This document shows, one piece after another, positions 52,994-62,908 of a DNA stretch of 64,000 nucleotides. Positions within the stretch are counted from its first letter, which is position 1. The number at the start of each line of letters is the position of its first letter. A program made the translations under genes and the position numbers. Source of the DNA: an uncultured Flavobacteriaceae bacterium (lineage in GTDB: Bacteria > Bacteroidota > Bacteroidia > Flavobacteriales > Flavobacteriaceae); NCBI GenBank assembly GCA_943789465.1, contig CALSUF010000004.1, forward strand, positions 124,001 to 188,000. Reading direction: 5' to 3'. The notes beneath the pieces are model-generated. The model was not told the DNA's origin and did no database searches. It saw nothing but the letters and a program-made list of their open reading frames with translations.

Positions 52994-55099
52994 ATGAAAC
53001 GTAATATCAACATTTTTTTAGTCTCTATACTCATAGCATTTGCATCTTGTAGTTTTACTTCAAAGTCCTTTGACGATCCAGATAAGGATAAACTTTTAAT
53101 GCAATTAATCACCTATTTATTAGAAGAAGGTCATTTTGAACCTAAGGATATAAATGACACATTTTCAGAAGGTGTTTATACAAGTTTTTTAAACCAAGTA
53201 GATCCGTTTAAGAATTATTTTTACCAATCAGATATTGATGAATTTGAGCAATTTAAAACAGAAATAGATGATCAAATTTTAGACCATGACGTGCATTTTT
53301 TTAATGTTGTTTATGAACGATTGTTGATACGAATCGAAAATTCTAGAGAAATTTATAAACAAGTTTTAGGAACGCCGTTTGATTACGATTTAGAGGAAAC
53401 TTTCAATACGGAATATGAAAGCAAACCTTATGCCACCTCAAAATCTGAAATGAAAGACAATTGGCGAAAACAACTTAAATTTTCGACACTATCAAATTAC
53501 CACGATTTAGTCAATAGTAATAAAGAATCTAAAAAATCAAATTCAGTACTAGAAGTCGAAGCAAGAGCATCTACTTTAAAATCCTTAAACGAAAGTGCCA
53601 GTTATATGGATGATTTAAGAAGAGATGACTGGTTATCGATGTATATCAATGCGATTGCTGAAGAATTTGATCCGCATACTTTTTATTTTGCACCCCAAGA
53701 TAAAGACCGTTTTGATGCTCAAATGTCTGGTAAATACGAAGGAATTGGAGCACGCCTTCAAAAAAAGATGGATGTAATTACAATTACCGAAGTTATTTCT
53801 GGAGGATCTGCGTGGCGACAAAATAAGCTTGAAGTCGGAGATGCCATTTTGGAAGTCCGTCAAGAGGAAGAAATTGAAGCTGTGAACGTTGTAGGAATGC
53901 GTTTGGATGATGCCGTCAAATTAATCAAAGGACCAAAAGGAACAAATGTAATTTTAACCCTAAAAAAAGTAGATGGTACTATAGAAGATTTAAGTATTCC
54001 AAGAGATGAAATTGAACTTGAAGAAACCTATGCAAAATCTACTATTGTAGAAAAAGAGGGTACCACATTTGGTGTTATAAATCTTCCTAAATTCTACATA
54101 GATTTTGAAGATTATAACAGTCGGAATGCAGCAACAGATGTTAAAAAAGAAATTGAACGCTTGAAAGCAGAAGGTATGCAAGGGTTGGTTTTGGATTTAA
54201 GGAATAATGGAGGTGGATCATTAAAGACCGTTGTTGATATGGGGGGCTTGTTTATCAAAGAAGGACCCATTGTTCAAGTGCGTTCCACAGGTGAAGAAAA
54301 AGAAGTACTAAAAGATACAGATCGATCTATCGAATGGGAGGGACCTCTTGTTATTTTAGTAAATGAATTATCTGCTTCTGCTTCGGAAATTTTAGCAGCT
54401 GCAATGCAAGATTACAAACGTGCTATTGTGATTGGGAGTAAACAAACCTACGGCAAGGGAACGGTTCAGAATATTATTGATTTGAATCGGATGATTAGAA
54501 GTAATACCAATGGCGATATGGGGGCTTTTAAATTCACAACCCAAAAATATTATCGTATTAATGGAGGGTCTACCCAGTTAGAGGGTGTTAAAAGTGATGT
54601 GGTTGTACCAGATCGTTATAGTTATATTGAAATTGGAGAAAAAGATCAAGACAACCCACTTGAATGGGACGAAATTGCGCCCGCAAATTATAATCTTTGG
54701 GAGCGTACTTTTGATTACGAGACGACCATCAAAAAAAGTAAAGACCGTATGAACTCAAGTGCTGAAATTAAGCTTATAGATGACAATGCGCGTTGGATCA
54801 AAACCATTAGAGATAAATCTGTGTATACACTTAATTTTTCAAAATATTCTCAAGACCTTGAGCTTAGCGAATCTGAAGCAAAGCGTTTTGATGCTTTATC
54901 TGATTACCAAACAAATCTAACATTTGAATCATTGCCATACGAACGCCCTTTGATGGAGCAAGATTCTGTTTTAAAAATTAATAGAACTCGTTGGCATGAG
55001 AATTTAAGTAAAGACATCTACATGGAAGAAGCTATTAATGTATTAAGCGATTTAGAAGGTTCTTATAACTCCAGCAAATTAGCACAGATTGAAGATTAA
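52994..55099 (+). CDS. Carboxy-terminal processing protease (Tsp/Prc, S41)
   Basis: This 701-residue protein has a lipoprotein-like signal (NIFLVSILIAFASCSF, Cys at 19). An N-terminal helical domain is followed by a PDZ domain (YEGIGARLQKKMDVITITEV; AILEVRQEEEIEAVNVVGMR). The S41 protease domain has the Ser in NELSASASEILAAAMQDY and the Lys in GSKQTYGKGTVQN. A C-terminal DUF3340-type extension completes it. The layout is that of Prc/Tsp, which degrades envelope proteins from their C-termini. The next gene overlaps or closely abuts. Confidence 0.95.
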   Translation: MKRNINIFLVSILIAFASCSFTSKSFDDPDKDKLLMQLITYLLEEGHFEPKDINDTFSEGVYTSFLNQVDPFKNYFYQSDIDEFEQFKTEIDDQILDHDVHFFNVVYERLLIRIENSREIYKQVLGTPFDYDLEETFNTEYESKPYATSKSEMKDNWRKQLKFSTLSNYHDLVNSNKESKKSNSVLEVEARASTLKSLNESASYMDDLRRDDWLSMYINAIAEEFDPHTFYFAPQDKDRFDAQMSGKYEGIGARLQKKMDVITITEVISGGSAWRQNKLEVGDAILEVRQEEEIEAVNVVGMRLDDAVKLIKGPKGTNVILTLKKVDGTIEDLSIPRDEIELEETYAKSTIVEKEGTTFGVINLPKFYIDFEDYNSRNAATDVKKEIERLKAEGMQGLVLDLRNNGGGSLKTVVDMGGLFIKEGPIVQVRSTGEEKEVLKDTDRSIEWEGPLVILVNELSASASEILAAAMQDYKRAIVIGSKQTYGKGTVQNIIDLNRMIRSNTNGDMGAFKFTTQKYYRINGGSTQLEGVKSDVVVPDRYSYIEIGEKDQDNPLEWDEIAPANYNLWERTFDYETTIKKSKDRMNSSAEIKLIDDNARWIKTIRDKSVYTLNFSKYSQDLELSESEAKRFDALSDYQTNLTFESLPYERPLMEQDSVLKINRTRWHENLSKDIYMEEAINVLSDLEGSYNSSKLAQIED

Positions 55100-55105
55100 T
55101 TGAGC

Positions 55106-56194
55106 ATGCAAAAACAAGGATTAACAACTTTAGCACTTCAGAAATTTAAAAAAAGTTTTTGGGGCGTTTTTAGTTTTTGGTTTATTGTTTTTTTGGCTTT
55201 CATTTCTATTTTCGCCTATGTATTAGCACCAGATAATTCTCAGTTTGCAAATCAAATGCATTTGTCAATCCATTCTAAGCAACCAGGTTTTACAGTTGAA
55301 ATGCTTGTAATTCCAAATACGCTGGAAAGCGATCAAAGTTTTTTGAATCGTATATTTTTCGGAAAAACACACTCGCCTTCCGAAATCCCTATTACAAGTT
55401 ATGAGTCAGAACCGTATCAAATTAAGTATACAGAATTCGCTTCGGAAGGCCTTGACGGTTTAGAAAAGACAATAACCATACCTACAGATATTGAAACGTC
55501 ATTACGCCCTTTTGTGACTCCAAAAACATTTTATTTTGGAACTGATAAGTATGGACGTGATCTTCTAAGTCGAATTTTAGTCGGAGCACGAATTTCATTT
55601 TCAATTGGTTTTGTGGCCGTTTTTATTTCTCTTATTATTGGAGTTTTAATGGGGAGTATTGCAGGTTATTTTGGAGGAAAATGGGATAAGTTGATCATGT
55701 GGATTATCAACGTAACATGGTCCATTCCTACGCTCCTTTTGGTCATAGCAATTACTTTGGCTTTAGGAAAGGGTTTTTGGCAAGTATTTATTGCAGTTGG
55801 TCTCACTATGTGGGTAGAAGTCGCTAGAATTGTAAGAGGTCAGGTAATGAGTGTCAAAGAAATGCAGTATGTAACAGCAGCTCGTGCTTTAGGGTTTACA
55901 GATTTCAGAATTATATTGAAACATATTTTGCCAAATATTCTGGCGCCTGTCATTGTAATTTCGGCTGCTAATTTTGCAGCGGCTATTCTTATCGAAAGTG
56001 GACTTAGTTTTTTGGGTATTGGTGCACAACCCCCTATGTCCAGTTGGGGTGCGATGATCAAAGATCATTACAATTATATCATTCTAGGAAAACCCTATTT
56101 GGCTCTCATTCCTGGATTGTGTATCATGAGTTTGGTCATGGCTTTTATGCTCATAGGAAACTCCTTAAGAGACGCTTTAGATGTGAAAGCTTAA
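55106..56194 (+). CDS. ABC transporter permease, OppC/DppC type
   Basis: The ATG at 55106 (a TTG at 55100 abuts the previous stop) gives a 362-residue permease. The first membrane helix (FWGVFSFWFIVFLAFISIFA) is followed by a periplasmic part of about 110 residues carrying YFGTDKYGRDLLSRILVGAR, the OppC hallmark. Five more helices and the EAA loop AARALGFTDFRIILKHILPN, with LSFLGIGAQPPMSSWG after it, complete the protein. No partner permease, ATPase or binding protein is in the window, so the rest of the transporter must be elsewhere. Probably imports peptides. Confidence 0.9.
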   Translation: MQKQGLTTLALQKFKKSFWGVFSFWFIVFLAFISIFAYVLAPDNSQFANQMHLSIHSKQPGFTVEMLVIPNTLESDQSFLNRIFFGKTHSPSEIPITSYESEPYQIKYTEFASEGLDGLEKTITIPTDIETSLRPFVTPKTFYFGTDKYGRDLLSRILVGARISFSIGFVAVFISLIIGVLMGSIAGYFGGKWDKLIMWIINVTWSIPTLLLVIAITLALGKGFWQVFIAVGLTMWVEVARIVRGQVMSVKEMQYVTAARALGFTDFRIILKHILPNILAPVIVISAANFAAAILIESGLSFLGIGAQPPMSSWGAMIKDHYNYIILGKPYLALIPGLCIMSLVMAFMLIGNSLRDALDVKA

Positions 56195-56727
56195 AGTGGT
56201 ATCTCAGGGGGATATTTTTCTAAAATAGAACCTACAAATGTATTGATGAGTTTTTCTTTATACCTCACGTCTGTTGTTAAACTTCCACGTCCAATCCCTT
56301 GCCAAATAAGCTCTTTTCGCTTTGTGTCAATCAAGTCAATATACAAAGTACCTTGAGTTGAATTTGAAACATTATATTGTGCCCCAAAATAAGGACCCCA
56401 ACCCCAACCATATCCATAACCAAAAGAATTGAAATTATTATTATAGAAGTTAATTTGTTGTTTTTCTTTAGTAAAAAAGTTAACCATCAAATCAGGAGTA
56501 TCAGATTTTGTAAAGCCCTTTTTAAGAAGTGCAGATTCAATAGCGTTTAAAATACGACGTTTATCTAGATCGTTAATTTCTGCGCGGTCTACTCCTTCTT
56601 TATGAAACCCAAAGGTTTTATAAGTTTTGAAAGGAGCTACCTTATCATAGTCAGTAACTACGCGTACTGATTGACAGGAGGTTAAAAATAGCAGGGCAAT
56701 CAGAAAAGAAAGTATTTTAGTTTTCAT
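56191..56727 (-). CDS. DUF4136 lipoprotein
   Basis: The ATG at 56727 begins a lipoprotein signal (MKTKILSFLIALLFLTSCQS, Cys at 18). The 178-residue product has the DUF4136 pattern: TDYDKVAPFKTYKTFGFHKE at the start, DKRRILNAIESALLKKGFTK in the middle, and TLYIDLIDTKRKELIWQGIG near the end. A Tyr/Gly/Trp-rich loop (GYGYGWGWGPYFG) is characteristic. The function is unknown; it is lipid-anchored in the envelope. Convergent with the ABC permease, with a 4-nt overlap. Confidence 0.88.
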   Translation of the reverse strand: MKTKILSFLIALLFLTSCQSVRVVTDYDKVAPFKTYKTFGFHKEGVDRAEINDLDKRRILNAIESALLKKGFTKSDTPDLMVNFFTKEKQQINFYNNNFNSFGYGYGWGWGPYFGAQYNVSNSTQGTLYIDLIDTKRKELIWQGIGRGSLTTDVRYKEKLINTFVGSILEKYPPEIPL

Positions 56728-56746
56728 GTGTTTATATTTAATATTT

Positions 56747-58747
56747 TTATAAATTTTCAAAAAGTGAACCATCAACTCTGTTTGGGATGGTTACTTTGAG
56801 CAGAGGTTCGGATTCCATCGCACGTTTAATGGCACATATAGCTCCTTCATTTCGAGCCCAATTACGTCGAGCGATGCCATTATTAACATCCCAAAACAAC
56901 ATAGATTTTAAGCGTCTTTCTGCATCAAAACTACCATCAAGAACCATACCAAAGCCACCATTGATAACTTCTCCCCAACCAACGCCCCCTCCATTGTGGA
57001 TACTTACCCAAGTGGCACCTCTAAAACTATCCCCAATCACATTTTGGATGGCCATATCAGCTGTAAATTGAGAGCCATCATAGATGTTACTCGTTTCTCT
57101 ATATGGCGAATCCGTACCAGAAACATCATGATGATCACGACCTAATATGATGGTGCCAATTTGTTTATTGGCAATGGCAGTATTAAAGGCTTCTGCAATT
57201 TTCATACGTCCTTCAGCATCAGCATATAATATCCGTGCTTGTGATCCCACGACCAGTTTATGATCCTGTGCACCTTTAATCCACTGAATATTATCCGTCA
57301 TTTGTTGTTGAATTTCTTCAGGAGCTTTTTTCTTTAGTTCTTCCAAAACCTGACACGCTATAGCATCAGTCGTTGTAAGATCTTCTGGAGTTCCTGAAGC
57401 ACAAACCCATCGGAAAGGACCAAAACCATAATCAAAACACATCGGTCCCATAATATCTTGAACATAACTAGGGTACTTAAAATCAATCCCATTTTTGGCC
57501 ATAATATCTGCTCCTGCTCGTGAAGCTTCTAATAAAAATGCATTTCCATAATCAAAAAAATAAGTACCCTTGTCGGTGTGTTTTTGTACAATCGCGGCAT
57601 GGCGTCTTAAGGATATTTTTACCTTTTCTTTAAACAGTTCAGGATTTGTTCCCATAAGTGAATTGGCTTCTTCATAACTAATTCCAGCAGGATAATATCC
57701 TCCAGCCCATGGGTTATGTAAGGATGTTTGATCGCTTCCTAAATCTACATGAATATCAGAGGCATAAAACCCTTCCCATACATCAATCACATTTCCTAAA
57801 TATGCAATGGATACAATTTCTTTATCTTTTTTAGCTGTACGAACGCGTTTTACAAGTGCGTCTAAATCCGTAAAAACTTCATCGACCCAGCCTTGTGAGT
57901 GGCGTGTATAAATTGCTTTTTCATTCACTTCAGCACAGACAGTAATACAGCCTGCAATATTTCCTGCTTTTGGTTGCGCTCCACTCATACCTCCTAAACC
58001 TGCGGTCAAAAATATATTTCCAAGAGGAGATTTTTTTATTTTTCTAAAAGCATTGAGTACCGTTATTGTGGTGCCATGAACAATTCCTTGAGGCCCAATA
58101 TACATATAACTACCAGCAGTCATCTGACCATATTGCGAAACGCCTAGGGCATTAAATTTTTCCCAATCATCGGGTTTTGAGTAATTAGGAATCATCATGC
58201 CATTGGTGACCACTACTCTTGGTGCTTCTGAGTGTGATGGGAACAATCCCATGGGGTGTCCAGAATACATGACCAATGTTTGGGTATCGTTCATTTGTGA
58301 CAAGTACTGCATCGTCAGGCGGTATTGTGCCCAATTTGAAAACACACTGCCATTACCTCCATAAGTTATGAGTTCATGAGGGTGTTGTGCGATGGCATCA
58401 TCCAAATTATTTTGAATCATTAACATGATGGCAGCGGCTTGTTTGCTCTTGGCAGGATAGTCGTCAATGGAACGCGCTACAATTTTGTGAGTAGGGCGGA
58501 AGCGGTACATGTAGATACGTCCATAAGTATCCAATTCGTTTTTAAATTCTTCAATAAGAATTGTATGGTGTTTTTTATCAAAATAACGCAACGCATTTTT
58601 TAAAGCTAATTTAGTTTCTTCTACACTTAAAATCGATTTTCGTTTTGGAGCATGATTATAACTACTGTCATACGCCCTTTTTGGAGGCAATACATCTGGA
58701 ATTCCTTCTAAAATCTCCTCTTTAAATGTCAATTCTATCGCGTTCAT
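56747..58747 (-). CDS. hutU: Urocanate hydratase
   Basis: This enzyme converts urocanate to imidazolonepropionate in histidine degradation. The NAD-binding region includes GLGGMSGAQPKAGNIAGCIT, with YGGNGSVFSNWAQYRL and VMYSGHPMGLFPSH before it. MCFDYGFGPFRWVCASGTPE contains the active-site Cys region. At 666 residues it belongs to the longer Bacteroidota form (the E. coli/Pseudomonas type is about 555). No other hut gene is in the window. It overlaps the stop of the small upstream gene by 4 nt. Confidence 0.96.
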   Translation of the reverse strand: MNAIELTFKEEILEGIPDVLPPKRAYDSSYNHAPKRKSILSVEETKLALKNALRYFDKKHHTILIEEFKNELDTYGRIYMYRFRPTHKIVARSIDDYPAKSKQAAAIMLMIQNNLDDAIAQHPHELITYGGNGSVFSNWAQYRLTMQYLSQMNDTQTLVMYSGHPMGLFPSHSEAPRVVVTNGMMIPNYSKPDDWEKFNALGVSQYGQMTAGSYMYIGPQGIVHGTTITVLNAFRKIKKSPLGNIFLTAGLGGMSGAQPKAGNIAGCITVCAEVNEKAIYTRHSQGWVDEVFTDLDALVKRVRTAKKDKEIVSIAYLGNVIDVWEGFYASDIHVDLGSDQTSLHNPWAGGYYPAGISYEEANSLMGTNPELFKEKVKISLRRHAAIVQKHTDKGTYFFDYGNAFLLEASRAGADIMAKNGIDFKYPSYVQDIMGPMCFDYGFGPFRWVCASGTPEDLTTTDAIACQVLEELKKKAPEEIQQQMTDNIQWIKGAQDHKLVVGSQARILYADAEGRMKIAEAFNTAIANKQIGTIILGRDHHDVSGTDSPYRETSNIYDGSQFTADMAIQNVIGDSFRGATWVSIHNGGGVGWGEVINGGFGMVLDGSFDAERRLKSMLFWDVNNGIARRNWARNEGAICAIKRAMESEPLLKVTIPNRVDGSLFENL

Positions 58748-58914
58748 TTTGTTAGATTTTGTGTATTAGTTCGGGTATTATAGCCATACGGACAATGCTT
58801 GCAGCCACTCTCGCAACAATAACCGCGTTTGAGGTGGTATTGGGTCGTAAAACAACGGTATCCTTCTGGAGTGAGGTAGTAATCGCCATCTTCTATGGGG
58901 ATGTGTTTTTTCAT
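58744..58914 (-). CDS. DUF5522-like small Cys-rich protein
   Basis: A 56-codon gene from ATG 58914 to TGA 58744: MKKHIPIEDGDYYLTPEGYR, then CFTTQYHLKRGYCCESGCKH, then CPYGYNTRTN and a short tail. The four clustered cysteines (CC...C..C) suggest a metal site. The pattern matches the DUF5522 family of Bacteroidota. The stop overlaps the hutU ATG (ATGA), so translation is coupled. The function is unknown. It is below the usual ORF length cut and easily missed. Confidence 0.8.
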   Translation of the reverse strand: MKKHIPIEDGDYYLTPEGYRCFTTQYHLKRGYCCESGCKHCPYGYNTRTNTQNLTK

Positions 58915-59035
58915 ATGTAACAAATATAATCTAAATTTTAGACACAGAAATCGTTACTTATTTTTGCTTTATTGGTCTCCTATTAAATGTTATCACTAAA
59001 GTATTTAGTATTTTTACATTTCAGTCTTTACAGCA

Positions 59036-59926
59036 ATGCTCTCTATCAAAACGTTAGAAAATATCCGTTTAAATGCTCAGGTTTCATTGAAGCCAGACTA
59101 TTTGATTCACCCAACTGTATCGGGAAACAAGTATAGAAAGTTAAAGTATAATTTACAAAAAGCAAAATCTGAAAATTATAGAGGTATTCTCACTTTTGGT
59201 GGAGCATTTTCAAATCATATTGCAGCAACGGCGGCAGCGGGTCAGTCTTTAAATATTCCTACGGTGGGAATTATTAGAGGCGAAGAATTAGCTTCTAAAA
59301 TTGAATTAAATTCAACCCTAAAATATGCACAATCTTGTGGGATGCATTTAGAATTTGTATCGCGATCTGTTTATAAACAAAAAACAGATTCAACGTATTT
59401 AAAAACGATTTTAGAAACCTTTAAAAATTTTTATATCCTTCCCGAAGGAGGTACCAATGCACTCGCTATCAAAGGATGTCAAGAGATTCTTACAGATAAA
59501 GATCATGCTTTTGATATCATATGTTGTGCCGTAGGAACAGGTGGTACCATTGCAGGGCTTATAAACTCGAGTTTGCCTACCCAAAAAATTATTGGATTTC
59601 CAGCTCTTAAAGGCGGTTTTTTAAACGAAGATATTTGTAAATTTGCCACACAGTCTAATTGGGAATTGTGGGAAGCCTACCATTTTGGGGGCTATGCCAA
59701 AGTAGATTCTAAATTAATAACATTTATGAACCACTTTAAAACCACTTATAAAATTCCTTTAGACCCTGTTTATACCGCTAAAATGATGTACGGTATTTTT
59801 GATGCGATTCAGACTGGTGAAATTTCAAAAGACGCCAAAGTTTTGGCGATTCATACAGGCGGATTACAAGGGATTGAAGGCATGAATTTAAGGTTGAAAC
59901 AAAAACAATTAGAAGTAATAATTTAG
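59036..59926 (+). CDS. PLP-dependent ACC deaminase / D-cysteine desulfhydrase family
   Basis: This 296-residue fold-type II PLP enzyme has the Schiff-base Lys in HPTVSGNKYRKLKYNL. The phosphate/substrate loop is TFGGAFSNHIAATAAAG. VGTGGTIAGLI is the PLP phosphate site, and ILPEGGTNALAIKG lies between. The family covers 1-aminocyclopropane-1-carboxylate deaminase and D-cysteine desulfhydrase; the substrate is not decided. Shorter than the Pseudomonas enzyme (338). The next gene starts 2 nt after its stop. Confidence 0.88.
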   Translation: MLSIKTLENIRLNAQVSLKPDYLIHPTVSGNKYRKLKYNLQKAKSENYRGILTFGGAFSNHIAATAAAGQSLNIPTVGIIRGEELASKIELNSTLKYAQSCGMHLEFVSRSVYKQKTDSTYLKTILETFKNFYILPEGGTNALAIKGCQEILTDKDHAFDIICCAVGTGGTIAGLINSSLPTQKIIGFPALKGGFLNEDICKFATQSNWELWEAYHFGGYAKVDSKLITFMNHFKTTYKIPLDPVYTAKMMYGIFDAIQTGEISKDAKVLAIHTGGLQGIEGMNLRLKQKQLEVII

Positions 59927-59928
59927 AT

Positions 59929-60687
59929 ATGAAACGAATTATAATTTTTATTTTTTTAGGATTTTTAATCACTAGTTGTGGGTCGCGGCGAAAGGTAAAA
60001 GATCGTCCAAAACCTCCAAAAAAGGTGGTGGTTAAGGCTTCAAAAAACACTCCTAACATTAATAATACTCTAGAATATATTACATATTTTAAACAAACTG
60101 CTATCAAAGAAATGCAGTTGTATGATATTCCAGCGAGTATAACTTTAGCGCAAGGAATTTTAGAGTCTGGCTCTGGCAAAGGCCGTTTGGCACGTGCAGC
60201 AAACAACCATTTTGGGATCAAATGTCATGATTGGAAGGGTGCCCGTATTTATCACGATGATGATAAAGATCAAGAATGTTTTAGAAAATATAAGAACCCG
60301 AATCAATCGTTTAGAGATCATTCAGAATTTTTAACCTACCGCAAACGCTATGCTTCATTGTTTAAATTACAAAAAGATGATTACAAAGGATGGGCCAAAG
60401 GTCTTCGTAAAGCAGGCTATGCAACCGATCCAAAGTACCCTCAAAAATTAATCACTTTAATTGAACGTTATGAACTTTATAAATTTGACACGAAGTCTAA
60501 AAAGTCACGTTCTCAAAAAGTTACGAATTCAAAGACTATTAAAAATCGTCATACCGTAAGAAAAGGGGATACTTTATACTCCCTTTCAAAATTATATAAT
60601 ACGACTGTTGATGCGATCAAACGACAGAATAAACTCAAATCAACAGACTTAACAATTGGACAAAAACTCATTATTTCTTCAAACTAA
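59929..60687 (+). CDS. Glucosaminidase-domain lipoprotein with C-terminal LysM
   Basis: This 252-residue protein has a lipoprotein signal ([16 protein letters not shown]), a basic Pro/Lys linker, a glucosaminidase (GH73-like) domain and a LysM domain. The GH73 part has [20 protein letters not shown] (catalytic Glu) then [13 protein letters not shown]. The LysM ([20 protein letters not shown] to IGQKLII) binds peptidoglycan. It probably cuts glycan strands of the cell wall. It precedes hemL by 4 nt, the only reason to link them. Confidence 0.92.
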   Translation: MKRIIIFIFLGFLITSCGSRRKVKDRPKPPKKVVVKASKNTPNINNTLEYITYFKQTAIKEMQLYDIPASITLAQGILESGSGKGRLARAANNHFGIKCHDWKGARIYHDDDKDQECFRKYKNPNQSFRDHSEFLTYRKRYASLFKLQKDDYKGWAKGLRKAGYATDPKYPQKLITLIERYELYKFDTKSKKSRSQKVTNSKTIKNRHTVRKGDTLYSLSKLYNTTVDAIKRQNKLKSTDLTIGQKLIISSN

Positions 60688-60691
60688 TTTC

Positions 60692-61978
60692 ATGAAATAC
60701 CAACGCAGTAGTCAATTATTCAAAGCCGCTTCGGACGTGATTCCAGGGGGTGTTAACTCTCCAGTACGTGCTTTTAAAGCCGTTGGCGGAACTCCCATTT
60801 TTGTTGATAGAGCTAAGGGTGCCTATTTGTATGATGCCGATGGCAACCGCCTTATCGATTACATCAATTCGTGGGGTCCTATGGTTTTAGGACATGCATA
60901 TCCTCCAGTAATTAATGCTGTAGTTGATAAAGCAAAATTAGGAACTTCATTTGGAATGCCTACAGAAATTGAAACTAAAATAGCTGAATTGGCAGTTTCT
61001 ATGGTTCCAAATATCGATCAAATTCGCTTTGTAAATTCAGGAACAGAAGCGTGTATGAGTGCTGTACGTTTGGCGCGTGGGTTTTCAGGAAAAGAAAAAA
61101 TGATCAAATTTGCGGGGTGTTATCACGGCCATTCAGATTCTTTTTTGATTCAAGCAGGAAGTGGTGCAGTTACTTTTGGAAGCCCTAACAGTCCAGGGGT
61201 TACAGAAGGTACTGCCAAGGATACTCTTTTGGCGGTGTACAATAATTTAGAATCAGTTACTAAACTATTTGAAGCCAATCCTTCTGAAATTGCTTGTATT
61301 ATTGTGGAACCTGTGGCAGGAAATATGGGTTGTATTCCTCCTCAATCTGGATTTTTAGAAGGTCTTCGTGCCTTGTGTGATGTACATGGTGCTGTTTTAA
61401 TTTTTGATGAGGTTATGACAGGTTTTCGTTTGGCTCGCGGTGGTGTACAAGAGCTGTATGGTGTGCATGCAGATATTGTGTGTTTTGGAAAAGTTATTGG
61501 GGGCGGTTTGCCTGTTGGTGCTTTTGCAGCGCGTCATGAAATCATGAGTCATTTGGCACCTTTAGGCCCGGTTTATCAAGCAGGAACGTTGAGTGGAAAT
61601 CCATTAGCAATGGCGGCAGGCTATGCCATGCTGCAGGCTTTAGAAGCCGATGCCGAAGTTTTTCAGCGTTTGGCTCAGAAAACAGAATACTTACATAAAG
61701 GCATTGCAGCGACCTTAACAGCACATAATGTTATACACACTATTAACAGAGTAGGATCTATGATTTCGATTCATTTTTCTGAAACTTTAGTGGTTGATTT
61801 TGAAACGGCTGCAGAAGGAAATAATGAGCGTTTTAAAACCTTTTTTCATGGGCTTCTAAATGAAGGTATTTATATAGCACCTAGCGCCTTTGAAACTTGG
61901 TTTATCACGGATGCTTTGACTTATGAGGATTTGGATGAAACAATCGCGGCAGTCGCTAAAATTGCTCCAACCTTATAA
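60692..61978 (+). CDS. hemL: Glutamate-1-semialdehyde 2,1-aminomutase
   Basis: This enzyme converts glutamate-1-semialdehyde to 5-aminolevulinate in haem synthesis. The ATG at 60692 gives [20 protein letters not shown]; the frame opens 36 nt earlier. The PLP Lys is in [40 protein letters not shown], then [17 protein letters not shown], are family signatures. Length 428 is normal. It converges with the CDP-alcohol transferase gene and overlaps it by 6 nt. Confidence 0.97.
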   Translation: MKYQRSSQLFKAASDVIPGGVNSPVRAFKAVGGTPIFVDRAKGAYLYDADGNRLIDYINSWGPMVLGHAYPPVINAVVDKAKLGTSFGMPTEIETKIAELAVSMVPNIDQIRFVNSGTEACMSAVRLARGFSGKEKMIKFAGCYHGHSDSFLIQAGSGAVTFGSPNSPGVTEGTAKDTLLAVYNNLESVTKLFEANPSEIACIIVEPVAGNMGCIPPQSGFLEGLRALCDVHGAVLIFDEVMTGFRLARGGVQELYGVHADIVCFGKVIGGGLPVGAFAARHEIMSHLAPLGPVYQAGTLSGNPLAMAAGYAMLQALEADAEVFQRLAQKTEYLHKGIAATLTAHNVIHTINRVGSMISIHFSETLVVDFETAAEGNNERFKTFFHGLLNEGIYIAPSAFETWFITDALTYEDLDETIAAVAKIAPTL

Positions 61979-62746
61979 AGGTTTTAGTGCTAATTTTCTA
62001 ATACCTACAAACACGGCTATTAATGCAGAATAGCCAATAAAAAATGGAATTACATAAGTTTCAAGTTTAAGGGCCAACATAGCTGCCATAAATAAAAGCT
62101 GAAATCCGAGGCCGTACATAGATACTAGTGTCATAAACCACTTTGGAAAAGGTGGGCTATCACTAGCGTTTTTGTCCATAACATACATGATTTTGTCAAA
62201 GGTGATGTATAAAATATCATAGATCTTATAAAAAATATTAACTGTGCGTTGACTTTCTCCTTTGAGGGCTTTTGGTGCGGCATCTTCAAAAATACGACTG
62301 GTAGAATCGCCTTCTACTGCGTTTCTTAAAATGACATAATAATAGTTGTAAACAGTACCTTGTAATTGAATTCCAAAAAAGGCAATTAACATATATGTTA
62401 TAGAGCCTTCTGTAATGTGCCAAAAGGCCAGTAAAAAACAAAAGTTAAGAACAAAATCGGCAATCGAGTCGTAATAGCGTCCTGTGTATGAAGGGGTGTT
62501 TTTTAGACGCGATAATTCTCCGTCTGCGGCATCTAAAATAGATTTTAAGATGATGAAAAGGGCAGCTGTTTTATGATGCCCGTTCAGCATGCACCCTATT
62601 GCTATAAGTCCAGCAACAATAAATAGTGTTGTAACATGAATTGGTGTTACTGATGTATTTTTAAATTGGCATGCAATCCAATGGCCTGGGGTACGACCGT
62701 AGTCGGATAAGTCTAAAAACTTATATTGTTTTGGGAGTTTTGCCAT
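61973..62746 (-). CDS. CDP-alcohol phosphatidyltransferase family membrane protein
   Basis: This 257-residue membrane protein has the family motif D-A-A-D-G-x-x-x-R-x(8)-G-x(3)-D-x(3)-D, read here as [20 protein letters not shown] then YDSIADF, in the N-terminal half. The four Asp bind metal and CDP. About six membrane segments follow (FLLAFWHI..., [20 protein letters not shown]). It transfers a phosphoalcohol group to a lipid or the reverse, but the acceptor alcohol cannot be told. It is not clearly PgsA or PssA. Confidence 0.85.
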   Translation of the reverse strand: MAKLPKQYKFLDLSDYGRTPGHWIACQFKNTSVTPIHVTTLFIVAGLIAIGCMLNGHHKTAALFIILKSILDAADGELSRLKNTPSYTGRYYDSIADFVLNFCFLLAFWHITEGSITYMLIAFFGIQLQGTVYNYYYVILRNAVEGDSTSRIFEDAAPKALKGESQRTVNIFYKIYDILYITFDKIMYVMDKNASDSPPFPKWFMTLVSMYGLGFQLLFMAAMLALKLETYVIPFFIGYSALIAVFVGIRKLALKPL

Positions 62747-62874
62747 GGCTAGCCGATTGAAATTTGGTTATTTATATAAGCTACCAAAGGTACAATCATT
62801 TTTTGGACTTGTATTTTATAACACAACCTAAAAATCTATGCACTTTGTTAGTATAGGTTGTTTTTAAAAAAACA

Positions 62875-62882
62875 TATATTTG
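62875..62882 (+). promoter_or_regulatory. Candidate -7 element (TATATTTG)
   Basis: Perfect TAnnTTTG 26 nt before the ATG at 62909; a TTG at 62858-62860 is nearer than usual. Confidence 0.45.
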
Positions 62883-62908
62883 TGAACTGGCAATTTTTGT
62901 ATTTATTG

